Source of the DNA: Balanoglossus misakiensis
Taxonomy: Eukaryota; Hemichordata
Length of the DNA stretch: 64,000 nt
Direction: 5' to 3'
Assembly (NCBI GenBank): GCA_040954595.2
Contig: CM082576.2
Span: 17,980,001-18,044,000, forward strand
Shown piece after piece: positions 10,574 through 22,180 of this stretch. The position numbers and the translations under genes are program-made. The notes under the pieces are model-generated. The model was given only the letters and a program-made list of their open reading frames with translations. It had not been told where the DNA came from and searched no databases. Position 1 is the stretch's first letter. Each line of letters opens with the position of its first letter.

Positions 10574-13500
10574 ACTCAAAATTAATGGACAGGATACTGT
10601 CCACTCTGGCCTGGTTACAGTGTGCTCTGGTTAATGTTGACGCAAAGGTTGTCCACCAAACACTCAAAATTAATGGACAGGATACTGTCCACTCTGGCCT
10701 GGTTACTTTCTGGCCTGGTTAATGTTGACGCAAAGGTTGACCCCACCAGACACTCAAAATTAATGGACAGGATACTGTCGACTCTGGCCTGGTTACTATC
10801 TGGCCTGGTTAATGTTGACGCAAAGGTTGACCCCACCAGACACTCAAAATTAATGGACAGGATACTGCCCACTCTGGCCAGGATACTGTCTGGCCTGGTT
10901 AATGTTGACGCAAAGGTTGACCCCACCAGACACTCAAAATTAATGGGCAGGATACTGTCCACTCTGGCCAGGATACTGTCTGGTCTGGTTAATGTTGACG
11001 CAAAGGTTGACCCCACCAGACACTCAAAATTAATGGACAGGATACTGTCCACTCTGGCCAGGATACTGTCTGGCCTGGTTAATGTTGACGCAAAGGTTGA
11101 CCCCACCAGACACTCAAAATTAATGGACAGGATACTGTCCACTCTGGCCAGGATACTGTCTGGCCTGGTTAATGTTGACGCAAAGGTTGAACCCACCAGA
11201 CACTCAAAATTAATGGACAGGATACTGTCCACTCTGGTCAGGATACTGTCTGGCCTGGTTAATGTTGACGCACAGGTTGACCCCACCAGACACTCAAAAT
11301 TAATGGGCAGGATACTATCCACTCTGGCCAGGATACTGTCTGGTCTGGTTAATGTTGACGCAAAGGTTGACCCCACCAAACACTCGAAATTAATGGGCAG
11401 GATACTGTCCACTCTGGCCAGGATACTGTCTGGTCTGGTTAATGTTGACGCAAAGGTTGAGCCCACCAAACACTCAAAATTAATGGACAGGATACTGTCC
11501 ACTCTGGCCAGGATACTGTCTGGCCTGGTTAATGTTGACACAAAGGTTGACCCCACCAGACACTCAAAATTAATGGACAGAATACTGTCCACTCTGGCCA
11601 GGATACTGTCTGGCCTGGTTAATGTTGACACAAAGGTTGACCCCACCAGACACTCAAAATTAATGGACAGAATACTGTCCACTCTGGCCAGGATACTGTC
11701 TGGTCTGGTTAATGTTGACGCAAAGGTTGACCCCACCAAACACTCGAAATTAACGGGCAGGATACTGTCCACTCTGGCCAGGATACTGTCTGGTCTGGTT
11801 AATGTTGACGCAAAGGTTGAGCCCACCAAACACTCGAAATTAATGGGCAGGATACTGTCCACTCTGGCCTTGTTACTGTCTGGCCTGGTTAATGTTGACG
11901 CAAAGGTTGACTCCACCAAACACTCGAAATTAATGGGCAGAATACTGTCCAATCTCCGCCTGGTTACTGTCTGGCCTGGTTAATGTTGACGCAACGGTTG
12001 ACCCCACCAAACACTCAAAATTAATGGGCAGGATACTGTCCACTCTGGCCTTGTTACTGTCTGGCCTGGTTAATGTTGACGCAAAGGTTGACTCCACCAA
12101 ACACTCGAAATTAATGGGCAGAATACTGTCCAATCTCCGCCTGGTTACTGTCTGGCCTGGTTAATGTTGACACAAAGGTTGACCCCACCAAACACTCGAA
12201 ATTAATGGGCAGAATACTGTCCACTCTGGCCTTGTTACTGTCTGGCCTTGTTAATGTTGACGCAAAGGTTGACCCCACCAAACACTCGAAATTAATGGGC
12301 AGAATACTGTCCAATCTCTGCCTGGTTACTGTCTGGCCTGGTTAATGTTGACGCAACGGTTGACCCCACCAAACACTCGAAATTAATGGGCAGGATACTG
12401 TCCACTCTGGCCTTGTTACTGTCTGGCCTGGTTAATGTTGACGCAAAGGTTGACCCCACCAAACACTTGAAATTAATGGGCAGAATACTGTCCAATCTCC
12501 GCCTGGTTACTGTCTGGCCTGGTTAATGTTGACGCAACGGTTGACCCCACCAAACACTCGAAATTAATGGGCAGGATACTGTCCACTCTGGCCTTGTTAC
12601 TGTCTGGCCTGGTTAATGTTGACGCAAAGGTTGACCCCACCAAACACTCGAAATTAATGGGCAGAATACTGTCCAATCTCCGCCTGGTTACTGTCTGGCC
12701 TGGTTAATGTTGACGTAAAGGTTGACCCCACCAAATACTCGAAATTAATGGGCAGGATACTGTCCACTCTGGCCTTGTTACTGTCTGGCCTGGTTAATGT
12801 TGACGCAAAGGTTGACCCCACCAAACACTTGAAATTCATGGGCAGAATACTGTCCACTCTCCGTCTGGTTACTTTCAGGCCTGGTTAATGTTGACGCAAA
12901 GGTTGACCCAACCAAACACTCAAAATTAATGGGCAGGATACTGTCCACTCTGGCCGTGTTACTGTCTGGCCTGGTTAATGTTGACGCAACGGTTGACCCC
13001 ACCAAACACTCGAAATTAATGGGCAGAATACTGTCCACTCTCAGCCTGGTTACTGTCTGGCCTGGTTAATGTTGACGCAAAGGTTGACCCAACCAAACAC
13101 TCGAAATTAATGGGCAGGATACTGTCCACTCTGGCCAGGATACTGTCTGGTCTGGTTAATGTTGACGCAAAGGTTGACCCCACCAGACACTCAAAATTAA
13201 TGGACAGGATACTGTCCACTCTGGCCAGGATACTGTCTGGCCTGGTTAATGTTGACACAAAGGTTGACCCCACCAGACACTCAAAATTAATGGACAGGAT
13301 ACTGTCCACTCTGGCCAGGATACTGTCTGGCCTGGTTAATGTTGACGCAATGGTTGACCCCACCAGACACTCAAAATTAATGGACAGGATACTGTCCACT
13401 CTGGCCAGGATACTGTCTGGCCTGGTTAATGTTGACGCAAAGGTTGAACCCACCAGACACTCAAAATTAATGGACAGGATACTGTCCACTCTGGTCAGGA

Positions 13501-16500
13501 TACTGTCTGGCCTGGTTAATGTTGACGCACAGGTTGACCCCACCAGACACTCAAAATTAATGGGCAGGATACTATCCACTCTGGCCAGGATACTGTCTGG
13601 TCTGGTTAATGTTGACGCAAAGGTTGACCCCACCAAACACTCGAAATTAACGGGCAGGATACTGTCCACTCTGGCCAGGATACTGTCTGGTCTGGTTAAT
13701 GTTGACGCAAAGGTTGACCCCACCAAACACTCGAAATTAATGGGCAGGATACTGTCCACTCTGGCCAGGATACTGTCTGGTCTGGTTAATGTTGACGCAA
13801 AGGTTGAGCCCACCAAACACTCAAAATTAATGGACAGGATACTGTCCACTCTGGCCAGGATACTGTCTGGCCTGGTTAATGTTGACACAAAGGTTGACCC
13901 CACCAGACACTCAAAATTAATGGACAGAATACTGTCCACTCTGGCCAGGATACTGTCTGGCCTGGTTAATGTTGACACAAAGGTTGACCCCACCAGACAC
14001 TCAAAATTAATGGACAGAATACTGTCCACTCTGGCCAGGATACTGTCTGGTCTGGTTAATGTTGACGCAAAGGTTGAGCCCACCAAACACTCGAAATTAA
14101 TGGGCAGGATACTGTCCACTCTGGCCAGGATACTGTCTGGTCTGGTTAATGTTGACGCAAAGGTTGACCCCACCAAACACTCGAAATTAACGGGCAGGAT
14201 ACTGTCCACTCTGGCCTTGTTACTGTCTGGCCTGGTTAATGTTGACGCAAAGGTTGAGCCCACCAAACACTCGAAATTAATGGGCAGGATACTGTCCACT
14301 CTGGCCTTGTTACTGTCTGGTCTGGTTAATGTTGACGCAAAGGTTGACCCCACCAAACACTCGAAATTAACGGGCAGGATACTGTCCACTCTGGCCTTGT
14401 TACTGTCTGGTCTGGTTAATGTTGACGCAAAGGTTGACCCCACCAAACACTCGAAATTAACGGGCAGGATACTGTCCACTCTGGCCTTGTTACTGTCTGG
14501 CCTGGTTAATGTTGACGCAAAGGTTGACCCCACCAAACACTCGAAATTAATGGGCAGGATACTGTCCACTCTGGCCAGGATACTGTCTGGTCTGGTTAAT
14601 GTTGACGCAAAGGTTGAGCCCACCAAACACTCGAAATTAATGGGCAGGATACTGTCCACTCTGGCCTTGTTACTGTCTGGCCTGGTTAATGTTGACGCAA
14701 AGGTTGACTCCACCAAACACTCGAAATTAATGGGCAGAATACTGTCCAATCTCCGCCTGGTTACTGTCTGGCCTGGTTAATGTTGACGCAACGGTTGACC
14801 CCACCAAACACTCAAAATTAATGGGCAGGATACTGTCCACTCTGGCCTTGTTACTGTCTGGCCTGGTTAATGTTGACGCAAAGGTTGACTCCACCAAACA
14901 CTCGAAATTAATGGGCAGAATACTGTCCAATCTCCGCCTGGTTACTGTCTGGCCTGGTTAATGTTGACACAAAGGTTGACCCCACCAAACACTTGAAATT
15001 CATGGGCAGAATACTGTCCACTCTGGCCTTGTTACTGTCTGGCCTTGTTAATGTTGACGCAAAGGTTGACCCCACCAAACACTCGAAATTAATGGGCAGA
15101 ATACTGTCCAATCTCTGCCTGGTTACTGTCTGGCCTGGTTAATGTTGACGCAACGGTTGACCCCACCAAACACTCGAAATTAATGGGCAGGATACTGTCC
15201 ACTCTGGCCTTGTTACTGTCTGGCCTGGTTAATGTTGACGCAAAGGTTGACCCCACCAAACACTTGAAATTAATGGGCAGAATACTGTCCAATCTCCGCC
15301 TGGTTACTGTCTGGCCTGGTTAATGTTGACGCAACGGTTGACCCCACCAAACACTCGAAATTAATGGGCAGGATACTGTCCACTCTGGCCTTGTTACTGT
15401 CTGGCCTGGTTAATGTTGACGCAAAGGTTGACCCCACCAAACACTCGAAATTAATGGGCAGAATACTGTCCAATCTCCGCCTGTTTACTGTCTGGCCTGG
15501 TTAATGTTGACGTAAAGGTTGACCCCACCAAACACTCGAAATTAATGGGCAGGATACTGTCCACTCTGGCCTTGTTACTGTCTGGCCTGGTTAATGTTGA
15601 CGCAAAGGTTGACCCCACCAAACACTTGAAATTCATGGGCAGAATACTGTCCACTCTCCGTCTGGTTACTTTCAGGCCTGGTTAATGTTGACGCAAAGGT
15701 TGACCCAACCAAACACTCAAAATTAATGGGCAGGATACTGTCCACTCTGGCCGTGTTACTGTCTGGCCTGGTTAATGTTGACGCAACGGTTGACCCCACC
15801 AAACACTCGAAATTAATGGGCAGAATACTGTCCACTCTCAGCCTGGTTACTGTCTGGCCTGGTTAATGTTGACGCAAAGGTTGACCCAACCAAACACTCG
15901 AAATTAATGGGCAGAATACTGTCCACTCTGGACATGTTACTGTCTGGCCTGGTTAATGTTGACGCAAAGGTTGACCCCACCAAACACTCGAAATTAATGG
16001 GCAGAATACTGTCCACTCTGGCCTGGTTACTGTGTGCTCTGGTTAATGTTGACGCAAAGGTTGACCCCACCAAACACTCGAAATTAATGGGCAGAATACT
16101 GTCCACTCTGGCCTTGTTACTGTCTGGCCTGGTTAATGTTGACGCAAAGGTTGACCCCACCAAACACTCGAAATTAATGGGCAGAATACTGTCCAATCTC
16201 CGCCTGGTTACTGTCTGGCCTGGTTAATGTTGACGCAACGGTTGACCCCACCAAACACTCGAAATTAATGGGCAGGATACTGTCCACTCTGGCCTTGTTA
16301 CTGTCTGGCCTGGTTAATGTTGACGCAAAGGTTGACCCCACCAAACACTTGAAATTCATGGGCAGAATACTGTCCAATCTCCGCCTGGTTACTTTCAGGC
16401 CTGGTTAATGTTGACGCAAAGGTTGACCCAACCAAACACTCGAAATTAATAGGCAGAATACTGTCCACTCTCCGCCTGGTTACTGTCTGGCCTGGTTAAT

Positions 16501-19149
16501 GTTGACGCAACGGTTGACCCCACCAAACACTCGAAATTAATGGGCAGAATACTGTCCACTCTCTGCCTGGTTACTTTCAGGCCAGGTTAATGTTGACGCA
16601 AAGGTTGACCCCACCAAACACTCGAAATTAATGGGCAGGATACTGTCCACTCTGGCCGTGTTACTGTCTGGCCTGGTTAATGTTGACGCAACGGTTGACC
16701 CCACCAAACACTCGAAATTAATGGGCAGAATACTGTCCACTCTCCGCCTGGTTACTGTCTGGCCTGGTTAATGTTGACGCAAAGGTTGACCCAACCAAAC
16801 ACTCGAAATTAATTGGCAGAATACTGTCCACTCTGGCCTTGTTACTGTCTGGCCTGGTTAATGTTGACGCAAAGGTTGACCCCACCAAACACTCGAAATT
16901 AATGGGCAGAATACTGTCCACTCTGGCCTGGTTACTGTCTTGCCTGGTTAATGTTGACGCAAAGGTTGACCCCACCAAACACTCGAAATTAATGGGCAGA
17001 ATACTGTCCACTCTGGCCTGGTTACTGTCTGGCCTGGTTAATGTTGACGCAAAGGTTGACCCCACCAAACACTCGAAATTAATGGGCAGAATACTGTCCA
17101 CTCTGGCCTGGTTACTGTCTTGCCTGGTTACTGTTGACGCAAAGGTTGACCCCACCAAACACTCGAAATTAATTGGCAGAATACTGTCCACTCTGGCCTT
17201 GTTACTGTCTGGCCTGGTTAATGTTGACGCAAAGGTTGACCCCACCAAACACTCGAAATTAATGGGCAGAATACTGTCCAATCTCCGCCTGGTTACTGTC
17301 TGTCCTGGTTAATGTTGACGCAACGGTTGACCCCACCAAACACTCGAAATTAATGGGCAGCATACTGTCCGCTCTGGCCTGGTTTCTGTGTGCTGTGGTT
17401 AATGTTGACACACAGAATGACCCTACTAAACATTCAAAATTAATGGGTAGCATACTGTCCACTCTTGCCTGGTTACTGTGTGCTCTGGTTAATGTTGACG
17501 GAAAGGTTGACCCCACCAAACACTCACAATTAATGGGCAGCATACTGTAGACTCTGGCCTGGTTACTGTGTGCTCTGGTTAATGTTGACACAAAGGTTGA
17601 CCCCACCAAATACTAAAAATTAATGGGCAGCATACTGTCCACTCTGGCCTGGTTACTGTGTGCTCTGGTTAATGTTGACAGAAAGGTTGACCCCACCAAA
17701 CACTCACAATTAATGGGCAGCATACTGTCCACTCTGGCCTGGTTACTGTGTGCTCTGGTTAATTTTGACGCAAAGGTTGACCCCACCAAACACTCAAAAT
17801 TAATGGGCAGCATACTGTCCACTCTGGCCTGCTTTCTATCTGGCCTGGTTAATGTTGACACAAAGGTTGACCCCACCGAACACTCAAAATCAATGGGCAG
17901 CATACTGTCCACTCTGGCCTTGTTACTGTGTGCTCTGGTTAATGTTGACATAAAGGTTGACCCCACCAAACACTCAAAATTAATGGGCAGCACACTGTCC
18001 ACTCTGGCCTGGTTACTGTGTGCTCTGGTTAATGTTGACGCACAGGTTAACCCCACCAAACACTCAAAATTAATGGGCAGCATACTGTCCACTCTGGCCT
18101 GGTTATTGTGTGCTGTGGTTAATGTTGACAAACAGGTTGACCCCACTAAACACTCAAAATAAATTGGCAGCATACTGTCCACTCTTGCCTGGTTACTGTG
18201 TGCCCTGGATAATGTTGACGCAAAGGTTAACCCCATTAAACACTCAAAATTAATGGGCAGAATACTGTCCACTCTGGCCTGGTTAATGTGTGCTCTGGTT
18301 AATGTTGACGCAAAGGTTGACCCCTACCAAACACTCAAAATTAATGGGCAGCATACTGTCCACTCTGGCCTTGTTACTGTGTGCTCTGGTTAATGTTGAC
18401 ACAAAGGTTGACCCCACCAAACACTCAAAATTAATGGGCAGCATACTGTCCACTCTGGCCTGGTTACTGTGTGCTCTGGTTAATGTTGACACAAAGGTTG
18501 ACCCCACAAAACACTCAAAATTAATGGGCAACATACTGTCCACTCTGGCCTGGTTACTGTGTGCTCTGGTTAATGTTGACGCAAAGGTTGACCCCACCAA
18601 ACACTCAAAATTAATGGGCAGCATACTGTACACTCTGGCCTGGTTACTGTGTGCTCTGGTTAATGTTGACGCAAAGGTTGACCCCACCAAACACTCAAAA
18701 TTAATGGGCAGCATACTGTCCACTCTGGCCTGGTTACTGTGTGCTCTGGTTAATGTTGACGCAAAGGTTGACCCCACCAAACACTCAAAATAAATGGGCA
18801 GCATACTGTCCACTCTTGCCTGGTTGCTGTGTGCTCTGGTTAATGTTGACGCACAGGTTGTCCCCACCAAACACTCAAAATTAATGGGCAACATACTGTC
18901 CACTCTGGCCTGGTTACTGTGTGCTCTGGTTAATGTTGACGCAAAGGTTGACCCCACCAATCACTCAAAATTAATGGGCAGCATACTGTCCACTCTGGCC
19001 TGGTTACTGTGTGCTCTGGTTAATGTTGACGGAAAGGTTGACCCCACCAAACACTCAAAATTAATGGGCAGCATACTGTCCACTCTGGCCTGGTTACTGT
19101 GTGCTCTGGTTAATTTTGACGCAAAGGTTGACCCCACCAAACACTCAAA
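10574..19149. repeat. 90-bp satellite array, about 95 monomers
   Basis: The monomer reads CACTCAAAATTAATGGRCAG, GATACTGTCCACTCTGG, a variable block, GTTAATGTTGACGCAAAGG, then TTGACCCCACCA. Three monomer classes are visible. One has CCAGGATACTGTCTGG in the variable block (about 10.8-11.85 and 13.1-14.65 kb). One has CTTGTTACTGTCTGG alternating with CTCCGCCTGG in 181-bp dimers (about 11.85-13.1 and 14.65-17.3 kb). One has CTGGTTACTGTGTGCTC (17.3-19.15 kb). Because 90 is a multiple of three, long frames of 445-577 codons stay open on both strands. The 181-bp dimers break the frame, so these are not treated as genes. Confidence 0.97.
11850..15840. repeat. 2,797-bp higher-order repeat inside the satellite
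   Basis: Distinctive monomer variants recur at a fixed offset of 2,797 bp. The variant with CCGTCTGGTTACTTTCAGG occurs at about 12862 and 15659, and the series of 181-bp dimers starting at 11930, 12111, 12292 and 12473 recurs at 14727, 14908, 15089 and 15270. The offset is not a multiple of 90, which reflects the extra base in each dimer. This indicates amplification of a block of about 31 monomers. Confidence 0.85.
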
Positions 19150-20935
19150 ACCAGATATTAACTGAATATGCTCACATGCAGTACTGTGATTGGTTGACAG
19201 AATAACAAGATAAGAAAAACCAGTGTTAAACCATGTTGGTTTATAGTGTATATGGTGCAAGGGTTGTGTGTTGCACCATTGTGAAATGTAAACATGTTTG
19301 TGGAATTGTTGCCTTGTCAATTTTTGTAAGGGGTTAGGGACGATGTCAAATAACAAAAAATAAGTTTAGCTTGAAACCCCTGCACTCCCCCTTGTAACCT
19401 AATTGTTGAATACTGATCAGTGCCTCTTATTATTTCATTATTGTGACAACTCCATATTTAAACCATAACCAGGATAGAAAAGTACACTATCACACATATT
19501 GATATTTCGACAATATTTGAATGAAAACATTTCTTTTCAATTCTGAGTTTACGTCAGGTCTTGATTGATTTTTCTGCTTATAGAATAAGAATATGCAATG
19601 TAAAGAATTCTCGACTTACTCAACTATTTTGTTCGATGGAACACTTTTTTGGGTCAAAACCCCCACCCCCTAAACTTCAAGAAGTAAGATTTTTATCAGA
19701 CCTGAATCCTTTGACATCGTCCCTTAACTTGGCAAGGGGTACTGGAAATTGAGGTGGTTGTGATGCAACAGGTGTGCCCTCGTGTGTTAATAGAAGAGAG
19801 GATGAAGTCAGTGGGCTAACCATTGCTGTTGGGGGCGCTCTTACATATTCGAGGTTGCAGGTTGAGCTTTGTATCGTTTGCATTTTAAATAAAATGTGTA
19901 GAGCTATGGATGAGATCTAATATCCAACATGGAATAGTAAAAAAGGAGTCTTATACCAGTTCCTGAACAAAAAAAAATTAACGTCAGATTTGTTTTCTTG
20001 ATAAAATTTCACTACAGATTGATACGAAATGTGAGAAAAATTGTCCTCTGCTTTCATTATGGTCTTGCATCATACCCAGGGTTAGTGTTGGTCATTCAAG
20101 TTTAATGAGAAAATTTCCTAAAACACCAATTTGAGGTTTCGTAACACATAACACCCATAGGGACTTTAACACCAAAGTTCAGACACAGCAGACAAATACT
20201 TTTAGAGAAGTTTTATTGATCAGAACTAAAAATTTCCCCAAATAGGGATAAAACACCAAAAAATAGAAAACTAAAGATCTCTTCACAACAGGTGGTCTAC
20301 TCAAGGTACTGCATACCAATTTTCAAAGCAATCCGAACAGCAGTTCTGGAGTCAATTTTCCACATTTGAGCTTAGTATAATTTGGGCAATGTCACCTTCA
20401 TTTGAATGAAACTACAGCAGTTCTCAAGTTTTTTTGCAATATATCGATGCTGAATTGTGCTATAAACCTGCATTGGTATGTGTACCGAAACAGATGTAGA
20501 AAATATCGCTGTTCTACACTAGTGGTTGTAATAATTCAAACATCTGGTAAGAAAATGAATGTGTCCTACATTGGCAACAGAATCAGATATCTGGTAGGTA
20601 AAAGCTCACATTGGTGTGGATACAAAGTGTGAAGTTGCGTTAATTTTAACAGACACAAGAACAGGAACAAAGTAAACAAATTTAAAAAAAGCAACAATTG
20701 TCTTAGAACTTACTATGGATGAGAATGGTCTGGAAGACGTACACACCACATATTTTATGCCAGCTATATAAGTGTAGCTCGTATTAGAAATATTGCTGAA
20801 AATGGTCTCCCCCCCCCCCCCAAATACAAATTTGTGGGTTTTCCTACACCTCGATCAAATGATTCATCTCACATCCCGAAAAATGTGCATAGTAAATTTT
20901 AAAGCTATTAGGAGTACTCTGATAGAAAAGTGAAC
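19150..20935. other. No recognisable gene; diverged repeats
   Basis: After the satellite the DNA is AT-rich and unique or old repeat. A segment at about 19640-19730 (GGGTCAAAACCCCCACCCCC, then CCTTTGACATCGTCCCTTA) has a diverged relative at about 24520-24595 in intron 1 of the OB-fold gene. A 68-codon minus-strand frame at 19677-19883 is proline-rich (PPQFPVPLAK) and might be a stray exon, but I cannot support it. A poly-C run lies at 20811-20821. Confidence 0.5.
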
Positions 20936-20939
20936 TTGA

Positions 20940-21520
20940 CAAAAAATGCCTTAAAACATAACTTTGCATATTTTAAGCACATTTAATAAAAACAATCTGA
21001 TTACTGTTATCCCTGGGTTTCTGAATGCCAAATATCAAAGCCATCCCATGTACAGTTTTTAGGAAGATTTGAAAAGAATTTCTGAACAAACTGCTTTAAA
21101 ACACAAATTATTACTTTTAAAGGACACTTAAAAAAATCTATTTACTGTTATCCCTAGGCTTCTGAATACCTAATATCAAAGCCATCTGATGTGCAGTATT
21201 TTAGGAAGATTTCAAAAGAACTGAGCAAACAGCCTTAAAACACAAATTTGCATATTTTAAGCACACTGAAAAAAACTCTATTCACTGTCATTCCTGGGCT
21301 TTTGAATACCTAATATCAAAGCTGTCCAATGTGCATTTTTTTGGAGGAGAGTTCAAATGAATTAATGAACAAACTGCCTCAAAACACAAATGTACATATT
21401 TTAAGCACACTTTTAAAAAATCTTATTACTGTCATTCCTGTGTCTGAGTACCAAATATCAAAGTCGTCTGATGTGCACGTTTGATGAAAAAGACTTCTAA
21501 AATATTTTTGAAGAAACTAT
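20940..21520. repeat. About 141-bp diverged tandem repeat, four copies
   Basis: The word ATTACTGTNATYCCTGGG followed by a TGAATACCTAATATCAAAGC block occurs near 20999, 21140, 21281 and 21425. Each is followed by GATGTGCA, a poly-T stretch, and CAAACTGCCTTAAAACACAAA. Older copies of similar type probably extend through 21780-22130. No gene is visible in 20940-22180. Confidence 0.75.
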
Positions 21521-22180
21521 CTTAAATTCTAATGTCCAACGAGTTCGTGTGGGTAACAAAACTGAAACTATTCACCACTCTAATAGTGGCTGAAAACATT
21601 GAAATCCTAGCAATGCGCCTGCAGAGTCATTGTAAAAGAATGTGATGTATGGTAGGGAAAGCTAAGAGGCAAATAATTACATTGTAAGAATGGGTGATAA
21701 AAATAATCTAATGTTTGCAACCTGACTGATATTCATTGTCAAGCAACTTTAAGATGTCTGGAGATCTTGAAATATTTTTTTCAGGACAATTTGGTTACAT
21801 CTTACTAATACAATCTCCAAGATCCTACACACCAAACTTGAAAGAAATCTGATAAGTGGATTCAGAGAAAATGATTCGGTCAAAAAACGGAAAGAATTGC
21901 CCTCAAGAGAGAATTATTCAAAGTTCACTACAATTTTAAGCGAGTAAGGAAATCTCTAGGAAGCTTGCAAACGAAGTTTCAAAGCAATTGGACCATTGGT
22001 TTCAGATATTTTTAACAAACAAAGAATGGCAAAATTTGCTCCAAAAATCCAATCATGCATATGTCAGGACAATCTGAATACATGTTACTGAAAATATCCA
22101 TAGAAACCTGTACACCATGACAGACATTCCACCAATGTGATGAGCTCAGTTGTCACCGACAGCAGACCGAAAAAGTAGTT

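Noticed and set aside
10615-17312. Long ORFs of 445-577 codons on both strands with 30-residue repeats
   Set aside because: They arise because the 90-bp satellite is a multiple of three and lacks stops in one frame per strand. The 181-bp dimers break the frame, both strands are equally open, and no start context or domain supports a protein.
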